Origin: an uncultured Prevotellaceae bacterium
Lineage (GTDB): Bacteria; Bacteroidota; Bacteroidia; Bacteroidales; Bacteroidaceae
Length of the DNA: 64,000 nt
Direction: 5' to 3'
NCBI GenBank assembly: GCA_900316285.1
Contig: ONCG01000025.1
Location: 79,673-143,672, forward strand
In this document: positions 27,564-36,033 of the stretch, piece by piece
Numbering within the stretch: the first letter of the stretch is position 1
Layout of the letters: each line of letters begins with the position of its first letter
The notes under the pieces: model-generated
What the model was told of the DNA's origin: nothing
The model's input: the letters and a program-made list of their open reading frames with translations, nothing else
The model's database searches: none
Made by a program: the position numbers and the translations under genes

Positions 27564-29066
27564 ATGTTATTGACGATCGTTTTAGCAATTATCATGATGA
27601 TGAATTCATGCAACTCACCAACAAAGGGAAATCCATGGGCTAACGAGCAAGGCTCGCAAACGCCTGTGGTGAGACCAGCCACGCAGGCAAACCGTTTCTA
27701 CGTGGGTAATCCGCAGCAGCTCGCGCAGGAGGTAGACAGTTTCTTGAACTTGCACCGCGGAAGTCAAACCTATAGCAATCTGGCAGCTATCATCGTGCCG
27801 CATGCAGGCTATTACTTCTCCGGCAATGTGGCAGCAACGGCTTACCAGTCCATCGACCCGCAGAAGCAATACAAGCGCATCTTCCTGCTTGGTCCCAGCC
27901 ACCACGAATGGCTCAACGGCGCTTCGGTAAACACCGAGGCCGATTACTATTCCACTCCGCTGGGTAATGTGAAGGTGGACCGCGAAACAGCTTTGAAGCT
28001 GACGGAGGCCGACAGCGTGTTCAGCTACCGCCCCGAGGCTCACGACCGCGAACATTGCCTAGAGGTGCAGCTACCGTTCTTGCAGCGTCGGCTGGACGAG
28101 GTGCCACCCATCGTTCCTATCGTCATCTCCACCAACGACTATGCACAGCTGAAGCGAATGGCTGAGGTGCTCAAGCCTTACTTCAACGACGAGAACCTCT
28201 TCATCATCAGCAGCGACTTCTCGCACTATCCATCCTACGACGATGCCTGCGAGGCCGATGCCCTCACGGGAAAGGCGGTGGAGAGCGGCGATGTAGAACG
28301 CTTCATCGCAGCCATTGAGGCCAATGCCCGCAGCGGCAAGCGCAACCTCTCAACGAGCGCTTGTGGCGAGTACGCCATCATCACGCTTCTGCTCATGCTC
28401 GACAGCAGCTACGAGGTGAAGCACCTCTTATACCAAAACTCCGGCAATGCCGACGAACACGACCATCGTCGCGTGGTAGGCTATCATTCGTTTGCCATCC
28501 TGCGGCAAGCGGCACAGCAGGGCATGTTCTCGCTCACCGACGAGGAGAAGCAGGCATTGAAGGAGATTGCACTCGGCAGCATTCGCGACTCGCTCGACGG
28601 CAAACGCATCAAGACATCGCGGCTCGCCGACCTCTACCCGAAGCTGAAGGAGAAATGTGGCGCATTCGTCACGCTGCATGAAAACGGAAGACTTCGCGGC
28701 TGCATCGGACATTTCGGCGAAGACGTACCGCTGCACGAGACGGTAGCGCTGATGGCTCGTGCTGCAGCCTTCGAAGACCCACGCTTCACTCCCGTGCGCC
28801 GCGATGAGCTCGACGACATCAGCCTTTCACTCTCCGTGCTCACGCCCATGCGCCGCATTCAAAGCCTCGACGAGTTCGAATTGCACCGACACGGCATCTA
28901 CATCAAGAAAGGGCGACGCAGCGGCACGTTCCTCCCACAGGTGGCCGATGAGGTGAACTGGACGAAAGAGGAGTTTGTAGGCCATTGCTCACGCGACAAG
29001 GCGGGAATCGGCTGGGACGGCTGGCGCGATGCTGAGCTATATGTCTACGAAGCAATCGTGTTTTAA
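27564..29066 (+). CDS. amrB: AmmeMemoRadiSam system proteins B and A fused (Memo-AMMECR1)
   Basis: A 500-aa fusion. The Memo part (about 35-325) has VPHAGYYFSGNVAATAY, LGPSHHEW, EHCLEVQLPFL and SSDFSHYPSYDDA; the AMMECR1 part (about 345-500) has GAFVTLHENGRLRGCIGHF and RAAAFEDPRF. Both belong to a conserved bacterial and archaeal set with a radical SAM enzyme, which follows here at 29181. The biochemical role is unsettled. The start is uncertain: 27564 gives a hydrophobic N-terminus ending in MMMNSC, possibly a lipobox, and in-frame ATGs occur at 27594-27600. Confidence 0.88.
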   Translation: MLLTIVLAIIMMMNSCNSPTKGNPWANEQGSQTPVVRPATQANRFYVGNPQQLAQEVDSFLNLHRGSQTYSNLAAIIVPHAGYYFSGNVAATAYQSIDPQKQYKRIFLLGPSHHEWLNGASVNTEADYYSTPLGNVKVDRETALKLTEADSVFSYRPEAHDREHCLEVQLPFLQRRLDEVPPIVPIVISTNDYAQLKRMAEVLKPYFNDENLFIISSDFSHYPSYDDACEADALTGKAVESGDVERFIAAIEANARSGKRNLSTSACGEYAIITLLLMLDSSYEVKHLLYQNSGNADEHDHRRVVGYHSFAILRQAAQQGMFSLTDEEKQALKEIALGSIRDSLDGKRIKTSRLADLYPKLKEKCGAFVTLHENGRLRGCIGHFGEDVPLHETVALMARAAAFEDPRFTPVRRDELDDISLSLSVLTPMRRIQSLDEFELHRHGIYIKKGRRSGTFLPQVADEVNWTKEEFVGHCSRDKAGIGWDGWRDAELYVYEAIVF

Positions 29067-29067
29067 A

Positions 29068-29098
29068 GCCCCCCCGGCCCTCCCCATAAGGGGAGGGA
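29068..29098. repeat. C-type GC-rich palindrome
   Basis: CCCTCCCCATAAGGGGAGGG in a CCCCCCCGG context, directly after the Memo-AMMECR1 stop codon. The same palindrome type occurs inside coding genes from 44 kb onward. Confidence 0.75.
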
Positions 29099-29180
29099 GA
29101 GTTGAGAGTTGAACTTACACGAGCCGCCGGCTCTTTACACGCACCGTAGGTGCTTTACTCGGCCGCAGGCCACCCTTAGT

Positions 29181-30047
29181 ATGAACGAGTGCCGATATTA
29201 TAAGCGATTGGAAGACGGAGCTGTGAAGTGTGAACTCTGTCCGCACGGCTGTCGCATTGGCGACGGAAAGACTGGCATTTGTCGCAGTCGCCGCAATCAT
29301 GGAGGAAGACTCATCAGCGAGGTCTATGGGAAGCCGTGTGCGCTCGCCATCGACCCCGTAGAAAAGAAGCCGCTCTATCATTTCCATCCCGGCACCACCT
29401 GTCTCTCACTTGCCTGCACGGGATGCAACTTCCGTTGTCTGAACTGCCAGAACCACGACATCTCGCAGGTGGCACCCGAGGACGTCGACCACTACTTGCT
29501 CACGCCTGAACAAGTGGTGAATCTCTGTCTGAAACATCGCTGTCCAGGCATCGCCTATACCTATACCGAACCGCTCACCTATATAGAATATGTGGGCGAC
29601 ACGGCGCGACTGGCCCACGAGCAAGGACTTTGGAACATTCTCGTCACAGCAGGCTACGTCAACCCGCAGCCGCTGGCCGACCTGCTGCCATACATCGATG
29701 CCGCCAATGTCGACCTGAAATCGTTCAGCGACGACATCTATAGAAAAATAAGCGGTGGCCGTCTGCAACCCGTCCTCGATACAATTCTCGCCATGCGCGA
29801 TGCTGGCGTATGGATAGAACTCACCAATCTCGTCATTCCCGGTGTAAACGACGACCTGCAAATGATACGCTATATGTGTCGCTGGATGGTTGACAACCGT
29901 CTCAGCGAGGCTCCGCTACACTTCAGCCGTTTCTTCCCCCACTACAAGATGCAGGACCTGTCGCCCACCCCACTCCACACGCTCAAGGAAGCCAAGCGCA
30001 TTGCTCAGGAAGAAGGCATCCTGCACGTTTATTTAGGGAATGTCTGA
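29181..30047 (+). CDS. amrS: AmmeMemoRadiSam system radical SAM enzyme
   Basis: A 288-aa radical SAM protein of the activating-enzyme-like family. The [4Fe-4S] cysteines are in CTGCNFRCLNCQNHDIS (CxxxCxxC), and an upstream cysteine pair CELCPHGCRIGDGKTGICRS... binds metal in relatives. The barrel runs through AYTYTEP, AANVDLKSF and the C-terminal HFSRFFPHYKM. It follows the Memo-AMMECR1 fusion, its standard partner. Start ATG at 29181; the longer frame covers repeat DNA. The gap before it holds a C-type palindrome and E-type CG-rich stems. Confidence 0.93.
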   Translation: MNECRYYKRLEDGAVKCELCPHGCRIGDGKTGICRSRRNHGGRLISEVYGKPCALAIDPVEKKPLYHFHPGTTCLSLACTGCNFRCLNCQNHDISQVAPEDVDHYLLTPEQVVNLCLKHRCPGIAYTYTEPLTYIEYVGDTARLAHEQGLWNILVTAGYVNPQPLADLLPYIDAANVDLKSFSDDIYRKISGGRLQPVLDTILAMRDAGVWIELTNLVIPGVNDDLQMIRYMCRWMVDNRLSEAPLHFSRFFPHYKMQDLSPTPLHTLKEAKRIAQEEGILHVYLGNV

Positions 30048-30074
30048 GGAAAGGTTGAAAAGACGCTGCCTGGG

Positions 30075-30297
30075 GTCCCCTCCTCCTGGGAGGAGGGGTT
30101 AGGGGTGGCGAAGCGCGAGGAGGGAGCGATGAGGGGAGCGCAGCGACGGGGGAAGAGAAAAAAAAGGTTCGACTTTTACCTAAACATTTGATTTGTAATA
30201 GGTTATGACCGTAATCTTCTCTACCACCCCTGGCCCCTCCTTCCCGAAGGAGGGGACTACAAATTGACTCCTTGCTCTATTTTGACACTCCCTCACT
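30075..30297. repeat. B element, copy 1
   Basis: Left arm GTCCCCTCCTCCTGGGAGGA with following TTAGGGGTGG (30075-30107), right arm CCACCCCTGGCCCCTCC through GGAGGGGACTAC (to 30260), then a tail AATTGACTCCTTGCTCTATT and TTGACACTCCCTCAC. Copies at 32244 and 63340 share arms and tail. Confidence 0.85.
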
Positions 30298-30318
30298 GGC
30301 TGCATCGGCTCGGTGCAG

Positions 30319-31053
30319 TTATTTAATCAGTTTCTTCAGTTGTGCTTCGGTGGCTTCAGGCAACAGGCGAGCGAGGTGTGCCATCATTCGTTCATAGGAC
30401 TCCTCGGGCGACCGTTCGCAAACACAAGCCTCGCGACCCAGCAGGCTTTCTGGTGTGGTGAGCAGCGACCAACCGAAACCATACTCGCGGCCGTGCTTAT
30501 CAACGGGGTAGACGAAATCCTCGGTCACGATGCGTGCGGCCATCTGCAGCCGACCTACATAGCCATCGAACTTCGAACGCATGTTCTTACCCGTGAAGTC
30601 GCAGGCAGCTCGCAGTTCACGTGCAATCATACTACCATGTTCACGGAGAGTCGAGAGGATGACATCCTCGATGGTTCCTTCCTCCGGGGCAGCATTTTTG
30701 CTCCGCCGCCAGTTGCAGAAGTCGGGCCACCACTCACGGCTAATAAAGCCTGCCTTGCCAGCGAAGAACTTACCGTAGACACAGCCTCCCTCGCGCACCA
30801 CAGCTCCCTTCCATTGCCACAACGGCCATTCCCACGAGCCATCGGGAAACCGTGTGAAACGGCACTCATCAGCCATAAGCGTTTCGGCATCATAGCGATA
30901 GATGCCACTATCCAGCAACGGCAGAAATCCCACCACGTTCACACACTCCATCAGCTCCGGACAGGAATGAATGCATCCCTGCACGCCTCGGTCGAAGACA
31001 AACTGTCGGTTCTCGGAACCGCCGTCGAAGATGTTGCCTGTTTCGTTTTCCAT
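30319..31053 (-). CDS. AlkZ/YcaQ-related winged-helix protein (putative)
   Basis: A 244-aa cytosolic protein. I see a Trp-rich middle (RFPDGSWEWPLWQWKG, REWWPDFCNWRR) and a winged-helix-like part (GTIEDVILSTLREHGSMIARELRAACDF in segments), ending in RLLPEATEAQLKKLIK. This resembles short Bacteroidetes proteins annotated as AlkZ-related, but no catalytic motif of the AlkZ glycosylases can be confirmed. Single gene between repeats, divergent from the flavin reductase gene. Confidence 0.5.
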   Translation of the reverse strand: MENETGNIFDGGSENRQFVFDRGVQGCIHSCPELMECVNVVGFLPLLDSGIYRYDAETLMADECRFTRFPDGSWEWPLWQWKGAVVREGGCVYGKFFAGKAGFISREWWPDFCNWRRSKNAAPEEGTIEDVILSTLREHGSMIARELRAACDFTGKNMRSKFDGYVGRLQMAARIVTEDFVYPVDKHGREYGFGWSLLTTPESLLGREACVCERSPEESYERMMAHLARLLPEATEAQLKKLIK

Positions 31054-31166
31054 TTTCGTTGTAGTGTTTAATGGTCTCCTTCAAGCGAACTCCCTACCCT
31101 ATGGGCATGAAATTCAACTTTTGTTAATTATATAGGCATAGTTAGTGATTATTGCGGGAAAATGAT

Positions 31167-31174
31167 TATTTTTG
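31167..31174 (+). promoter_or_regulatory. Possible -7 box of the flavin reductase gene
   Basis: TATTTTTG fits TAnnTTTG; no -33 box at the expected distance. It is 57 bases before the start codon. Confidence 0.35.
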
Positions 31175-31230
31175 TGGAATGATTTAAGAGAATTTGTGAT
31201 ATGACGAAAGGTTTTAAATAGAATACAACC

Positions 31231-31794
31231 ATGAAGAGTTTTAAATCAACAGCGTGGCTACTGCCACAACCCGTGCTGATTATCGGCACTTACGACGAGA
31301 ACGGAAAACCCAATGCCATGAATGCGGCTTGGGGCGGTCAGTGGGATATGCATGAGATCATGATCTCGCTCGGTTCGCATCAGACAACGGAGAACCTTGC
31401 CCAGAATCCTGAGTTCACCGTGACCTTCGCTACAGCTGAGACGATGGTGGCATCCGACTATGTAGGCATTGTCAGCGGCCGGAACACCCCTGAGAAGATG
31501 GAGAAGACCGGTTGGCAGGCCGAGAAGGCTCCCAACGTAAATGCTCCGGTGTTCAAGGAGTTCCCTATGACGCTGGAGTGCCGTGTGAAGCAGAAGATTG
31601 ACGAGAGCGAGACCGGCTACTACCTCATTGCAGAAATCGTGAATGTGCTTTGCGACGAGAAATATCTGGCAGAAGACGGCAAGCCTGATGTCGAGAAGAT
31701 GCAACTGATCACCTTCGACCCCGTTCACCACAACTACATCCAGCTCGGTAAGGCAGTAGGAAAGGCATTCGCCGACGGCAAGCAGCTGAAGTGA
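31231..31794 (+). CDS. Flavin reductase-like FMN-binding protein
   Basis: A 187-aa split-barrel protein of the flavin reductase-like family. The N-terminus (LPQPVLIIGTYDENGKPNAM, NAAWGGQWDM) and the STENLAQNPEF-like block (HQTTENLAQNPEFTVTF) are typical of the Bacteroidetes members, which bind FMN and may reduce flavins or related substrates. Partner unknown. The next gene starts 10 bases later. Confidence 0.85.
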   Translation: MKSFKSTAWLLPQPVLIIGTYDENGKPNAMNAAWGGQWDMHEIMISLGSHQTTENLAQNPEFTVTFATAETMVASDYVGIVSGRNTPEKMEKTGWQAEKAPNVNAPVFKEFPMTLECRVKQKIDESETGYYLIAEIVNVLCDEKYLAEDGKPDVEKMQLITFDPVHHNYIQLGKAVGKAFADGKQLK

Positions 31795-31804
31795 CGAAGC
31801 GGCA

Positions 31805-32155
31805 ATGAACATTGAAGACTATCGCGAGTACTGTCTGTCGCTGGGGACTGACGTAGAAGAGAAACTGCCGTTCACGGCTTTCCACTACGCCAGCGCTGTA
31901 CTCGTGTTCTATGTGAACGGTCACATGTTTTCGTTTTTCGATTGCGACAATTTCACCATTATCACGCTGAAATGTCAGCCCGACCGCATCGATGAACTCC
32001 GTGCGAACAACGACTGTGTGACGAAGCCCTACAACCTATCGCCAAAGCATTGGATTGGCGTGAATGCCGCGACAGCCCCCGATGAGCTGCTGAAGCACCT
32101 CACCCGCAATTCCTACGAGATTGTGAAGGCGAAGTACAAGACGGGGAAGAAATAG
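31805..32155 (+). CDS. MmcQ/YjbR family protein
   Basis: A 116-aa small cytosolic protein with the typical start MNIEDYREYCLSLGTDVEE and the ending PKHWIGVNAATAPDELLKHL. MmcQ/YjbR proteins have a CyaY-like DNA-binding fold of unclear function. It is 10 bases after the flavin reductase gene and probably co-transcribed. Confidence 0.88.
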   Translation: MNIEDYREYCLSLGTDVEEKLPFTAFHYASAVLVFYVNGHMFSFFDCDNFTIITLKCQPDRIDELRANNDCVTKPYNLSPKHWIGVNAATAPDELLKHLTRNSYEIVKAKYKTGKK

Positions 32156-32179
32156 AAAGAACCCCAGTTTGGTGAGTCT

Positions 32180-32243
32180 CCCAGCGTAGTCCCCTGCAAG
32201 AGGTGTCACCCAGCGTAGTCCCCTGCAAGGGGTGTCACCCAGC
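32180..32243. repeat. 29-bp tandem repeat leading into a B element
   Basis: Two copies (32180-32208, 32209-32237) beginning CCCAGCGTAGTCCCCTGCAA, then a third start that runs into the B element arm. Confidence 0.8.
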
Positions 32244-32428
32244 GTAGTCCCCTCCTCCTGGGAGGAGGGGTTAGGGGTGGTAGAGAAGAATAATGACATA
32301 ACCTATTAACACACCAAATAATTATAATAAGTCGAACCTTATTTATCTCTACCACCCCTGACCCCTCCTCCCAGGAGGAGGGGACTACAAATTGACTCCT
32401 TGCTCTATTCTGACTCCCCCTCACTACA
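32244..32428. repeat. B element, copy 2
   Basis: Arms of about 42 bases (from GTAGTCCCCTCCTCCTGGGA at 32244 and to AGGAGGAGGGGACTAC at 32388) are near-perfect complements around an AT-rich centre; the tail AATTGACTCC follows and a second partial tail reaches the esterase gene, whose last five codons (EGESK) are repeat-derived. Confidence 0.9.
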
Positions 32429-32443
32429 AATTGCCTCCTTTCT

Positions 32444-33139
32444 CTATTTTGACTCCCCCTCATTCACAACCCAGGCAAATCCGCGGGCGGTTCTGGTGTC
32501 GGAATGTTGGAAATGGTTACCAGGATTCCATTCCAAAACCGTGTGAATGCCTTGTGCCGACAGCAACGCTTGTTGTCGGCGGATGCAGTTGCCCACCTGT
32601 GCCATTAGGGGATTCCTCGCCCTTTCCTCCTTATCGCCAAGGCTGAGATAGACGGATGCCACCGATGGCTGGTGAGTCTCAGCATATTCCATCCAGCGCG
32701 GATACCAGACGGACGGCGATACTGCCGCGATGCCGTGAAAACAATTGCTCTGATAGCCAGCCCACAAGGCAAAGAAGCCAGCCAAGGAGTAGCCACCCAG
32801 CACACACCGCATCATGTCTTTCTTGTATCGTCCCGTCTGCTCCAAATGCGGAATCAGCGTTTCCGTGATGAACGAAAGCGTCGCCGTTGCCCCATCGCCG
32901 AAAGGCACCTTTCCGAAGACGGCAGGCGCCGTCCAAGGCGTGAGCTCACCCTGCCAATCCTTGATTTCGAAGGCCACCAGCGTGAACGGCCTGTCGGTGA
33001 GCGACTGGATGACTGCCACCTCGTTGTCCAACCCCTCGAGGTCGTGCTCGTCGATGGGTTGCAGCAGCAGGAACTCCGGCTGCTCCGACTCATAAACGAT
33101 GCACGTGCGGTCGGCAATCAGGAAGGTTTCTTTCTTCAT
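32444..33139 (-). CDS. Alpha/beta-hydrolase, esterase D-like
   Basis: A 231-aa protein without a signal peptide. The nucleophile elbow GGYSLAG lies near residue 112, followed by FFALWAGYQSNCFHGIAAVSPSVWY, which fits the esterase D/enterochelin esterase group; the catalytic His is probably in WNPGNHFQ. Substrate unknown. It starts 13 bases after the upstream lipoprotein gene on the same strand. Confidence 0.75.
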   Translation of the reverse strand: MKKETFLIADRTCIVYESEQPEFLLLQPIDEHDLEGLDNEVAVIQSLTDRPFTLVAFEIKDWQGELTPWTAPAVFGKVPFGDGATATLSFITETLIPHLEQTGRYKKDMMRCVLGGYSLAGFFALWAGYQSNCFHGIAAVSPSVWYPRWMEYAETHQPSVASVYLSLGDKEERARNPLMAQVGNCIRRQQALLSAQGIHTVLEWNPGNHFQHSDTRTARGFAWVVNEGESK

Positions 33140-33152
33140 CTCGCCTGCAGCC

Positions 33153-34082
33153 TTATTTCAGTTCCTTTGCCGGCCAACCGAAGTCCTGATACAAGGTAGC
33201 CTTGAGGCCGTGCTTCCTTACATAGTCGGCCAATGCCCCGGCTCTCAGGCTCTCACGTTTGCCGTCGTTGCTGTGCAGAGCTTGGAAAGCATCGAACTTG
33301 TCGCCGAAGATTTTCTGTGCCGTCGGTAGATATTGCGAACCGTCCTCCACGGGGTCGAAAGCCGCAACCTCGAATCCGTTCTCAGCCTGCTTCAGATGCA
33401 TCAAGCCCGGATGACTGCCGCCGGAGATACATTTCAGCGTGTCGCCGACCTGATTGTAGTTGAACACCCAGTAGTCGCCCCACACCAGGACATCCTCGGC
33501 ATTGCTATCGTCGACCGCCACGATCGCGCTGACGGGCACGCAATGTTCGCCCTGCATATAGTGTTTGCCGATTTCGTTAACCAGATAGCGGTCGATGGCA
33601 GGACCATAGGTGGCCAGCTGTTCATCGACGAGCACCACCTGCTTATTCTCATATTCCTTGTCGAGGATGATGATAGAAACCGGCTGGATGCTGAACGACT
33701 GTTTCTCGCCCGTTTTCACCCCATAGGTGTAAAACAGCGTGTCGCCTTTCTCCTCCACTTTCAGCGGATTGATTTCCGTCGCGAAGTCGGTCACGGGTTG
33801 CACAATAGCCAGCACAAACTGCTTGCTAAAGTCAATCGCCGTCGGCTTGCCGCCCTCGCCCATTGTCGTCGCCATACCGAAGAGTTTATTGAACTCCTCT
33901 GCCGTCGTAATCTTCGGATTATCAGGGAGTTGCTGATTATTCTTAAAGAAATAGTTCTGGGCCACCGTGAAGGCAACCTCCTGTGCTGCATTGCCGTCCT
34001 CGGCTTCGGGAGCGGCAGCCTGTTTGCTGTTGCATGCTGCCAACGCTATCAGGGCAGCAAAAGCCATGAGAATCTTTTTCAT
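33153..34082 (-). CDS. Lipoprotein of unknown function
   Basis: A 309-aa protein with a lipoprotein signal (MKKILMAFAALIALAAC, Cys17). The mature part has an Ala/Glu-rich linker and then a globular region with EEFNKLFGMATTMGEGGKP and ISGGSHPGLMHLKQ; I do not recognise the family. The start is the ATG at 34082; the open frame further upstream is AT-rich non-coding sequence. Probably co-transcribed with the esterase gene. Confidence 0.7.
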   Translation of the reverse strand: MKKILMAFAALIALAACNSKQAAAPEAEDGNAAQEVAFTVAQNYFFKNNQQLPDNPKITTAEEFNKLFGMATTMGEGGKPTAIDFSKQFVLAIVQPVTDFATEINPLKVEEKGDTLFYTYGVKTGEKQSFSIQPVSIIILDKEYENKQVVLVDEQLATYGPAIDRYLVNEIGKHYMQGEHCVPVSAIVAVDDSNAEDVLVWGDYWVFNYNQVGDTLKCISGGSHPGLMHLKQAENGFEVAAFDPVEDGSQYLPTAQKIFGDKFDAFQALHSNDGKRESLRAGALADYVRKHGLKATLYQDFGWPAKELK

Positions 34083-34237
34083 AATGAGTTGATTTTTATG
34101 AAATGAAGTACTATTAAAATCCGCAATGCGGGCTTCAAAAAAACATAAGAAAACATCGAAAACAGTAAAAACATTATATATTGTTTTCTTTTGTCTTTTT
34201 TGTTTTGTTCTGTTTTTGTAAAGACGCGAAGCGTATC

Positions 34238-34645
34238 TCACTCCCCTTTCTTAAGGTAGTCTGAAATCTCAATCGTGCCAGCTTCGTTTTCTATATTGAG
34301 GGCGGGCACGTGCTCCACCATTTTGGTCGTGCCACTCGCCTTATCGACGTAGAAATAAACCAATGCACCGGTGTAGCTGCGGAACACCACCTGATAGGCT
34401 GAATCGGTCTCCTCGCCCATCGTCACCGACATGATGGAAGGATTGTCTTTCGCTACGCTCCAGTCATACTCCTGGTGGCAATAGTTGTTCACGCCTTCGT
34501 AGGCCATTTCTGCCGTGATGCCGGTCGGCTGCGCCTGCTCCGTTGTCTCCGTCGGCTGCGTCGGCTGCGGTGCCTCCGTCTTGCCTTGACGACACGAACT
34601 CAAGAGCAACACGATGAATAGGGATGAAAGAAAAAAGTGTTTCAT
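34238..34645 (-). CDS. Small lipoprotein of unknown function
   Basis: A 135-aa lipoprotein (SLFIVLLLSSC, Cys18) with a Pro/Thr/Gln-rich linker and a small globular domain (AYEGVNNYCHQEYDWSVAK). Family not recognised, though short beta-rich lipoproteins of this size are common in Bacteroidales. The final residues KKGE and the stop codon are encoded in CTCCCCTTTCTT sequence that recurs near 23900. Confidence 0.7.
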   Translation of the reverse strand: MKHFFLSSLFIVLLLSSCRQGKTEAPQPTQPTETTEQAQPTGITAEMAYEGVNNYCHQEYDWSVAKDNPSIMSVTMGEETDSAYQVVFRSYTGALVYFYVDKASGTTKMVEHVPALNIENEAGTIEISDYLKKGE

Positions 34646-34663
34646 AAAATGATGAGTTATTAA

Positions 34664-34957
34664 TTCAACTTTCGCAAGTTCTTTCTCCGCTTTGCTACGA
34701 AAGCGGCAGAGCCGAGCGGAAGGAATAAAGGGTATAAAGGGGAGAAAAGGGCATATTTAGAGCCCCTTGATAAGGGGCGGCTATCGCTCGGCGACGAAGG
34801 AGACGCTTTCAGAGCGAAGCGGGGAAAGAATGCAGGGTTTTAATCCTTTGCCTCTCCCCCCCTCAATAGGACAAAGCTTTCGTCCCTTTTCTCCCCTTTC
34901 ACTCCCCTTTAAGCCCTTTAAGCCCTTGGGAAGTGGAGCTTGCGAAACTTCAGTTAT
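34664..34957. repeat. F element, copy 2
   Basis: Ends are imperfect inverted repeats: AACTTTCGCA on the left, TGCGAAACTT on the right. Inside are complementary tracts (AAAGGGGAGAAAAGGG and CCCTTTTCTCCCCTTT) and REP-like stems such as CGCTCGGCGACGAAGGAGAC. The element fills the gap between the lipoprotein and azlD; nothing coding is seen. Confidence 0.75.
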
Positions 34958-34994
34958 TAACTTCTTTAACTTCATTAACTTCCTAAAAAAAAAT

Positions 34995-35306
34995 CTACAA
35001 AATCAGATTATCCATCAGATACACGATGGCGCAACAGATGGCAGCAACGGGAAAGAGGCCCAGTCCGCGCCAGGCGGCTACGATGCCGGTGATCAGCGCT
35101 ACAGCACCCGAGACGGGCGACACGGTAGCTTGAACCATGCTGGGGAAGGTCATCACGGCTAGCGTGACGTAGGGCACATAATACAGGAAGCTACGCAAGA
35201 AGCGATTGCTGATTTGTCCCTTGATGAGCAGCATCGGCACCACACGAATCAGGTTTGTCGTGATGATGGCCAACAGAATGCAGACGATGATGCTTTGCTT
35301 ATCCAT
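34995..35306 (-). CDS. azlD: AzlD, small subunit of branched-chain amino acid exporter
   Basis: A 103-aa inner-membrane protein with about three to four hydrophobic segments and the motif RVVPMLLIKG followed by RSFLYYVPYVTLAVMTFP, typical of AzlD. It overlaps azlC by a few bases and would form the two-part exporter with it. Confidence 0.9.
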   Translation of the reverse strand: MDKQSIIVCILLAIITTNLIRVVPMLLIKGQISNRFLRSFLYYVPYVTLAVMTFPSMVQATVSPVSGAVALITGIVAAWRGLGLFPVAAICCAIVYLMDNLIL

Positions 35307-36012
35307 GCTTCTCCTCCTCCAGCTGAACGGGTTTCAACAAGGCGGCAACCGCCGAAATCACGATGGTAAGTACAATGGTTCGCGTGCCACTACTCCAGTC
35401 GCTCACCACCGGAGCCAGGCTGCAGGCACCACTCAACACGAAGCTGGCAATGATGGCCCAGAGCACATAGCGGTCGTTGCGTGCCGGAGGCATGATCACA
35501 GCAAGGAACATGCCGTAGAGGGCTACGCTGAGCGCCGTAACAATCTTCGCGGGCAACAAGCTGCCAGCCACGATGCCTGCTGCACAACCCGACGCCCACA
35601 GCAGGGCGGAGATAAGGGCAGCGGTATAGGTGTAGGCAGGCGGACAGTAGCCCTGACGGGCAATGGAGATGCCGAAAATCTCGTCGGTGACACAGCAAGC
35701 CATCAGCACGCGGTGCAGCCACGAGGTGCCGGGGGCAATCTTCTGCGAGAGGGCGGCACTCATCAGCAGATAGCGCAGGTTCACCACCAGACACATAGCG
35801 ACAATCTCCACATAAGCCGCCTGGGCAGCAACGAGTGTATAGACACCGTATTCGCCAGCCGAGGCACGAGTGAAGAAGCTGCTCACGAAGCCGATGGCGG
35901 CAGTAAGCCCTGCCTGCTTGGCGATGATGCCCAGCGAGAAGGCTACTGCGAAATACCCCAGCGCAATAGGGATTCCGTCGCGAAAACCTTGAATGATGTC
36001 ACTACGCTTCAT
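35299..36012 (-). CDS. azlC: AzlC, large subunit of branched-chain amino acid exporter
   Basis: A 237-aa membrane protein starting MKRSDIIQGFRDGIPIALGY, with the AzlC signature FTRASAGEYGVYTLVAAQA and NLRYLLMSAALS. An in-frame ATG at 36027 would add five residues. The stop codon overlaps the azlD start. The cyclophilin gene lies upstream on the same strand, so the three may be one transcript. Confidence 0.9.
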   Translation of the reverse strand: MKRSDIIQGFRDGIPIALGYFAVAFSLGIIAKQAGLTAAIGFVSSFFTRASAGEYGVYTLVAAQAAYVEIVAMCLVVNLRYLLMSAALSQKIAPGTSWLHRVLMACCVTDEIFGISIARQGYCPPAYTYTAALISALLWASGCAAGIVAGSLLPAKIVTALSVALYGMFLAVIMPPARNDRYVLWAIIASFVLSGACSLAPVVSDWSSGTRTIVLTIVISAVAALLKPVQLEEEKHG

Positions 36013-36033
36013 AACGGCTTTCAGCAATCGGTA

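Noticed and set aside
34767-35162. Open frame starting in the F repeat and running opposite azlD
   Set aside because: First half is repeat sequence, second half is antisense to azlD.
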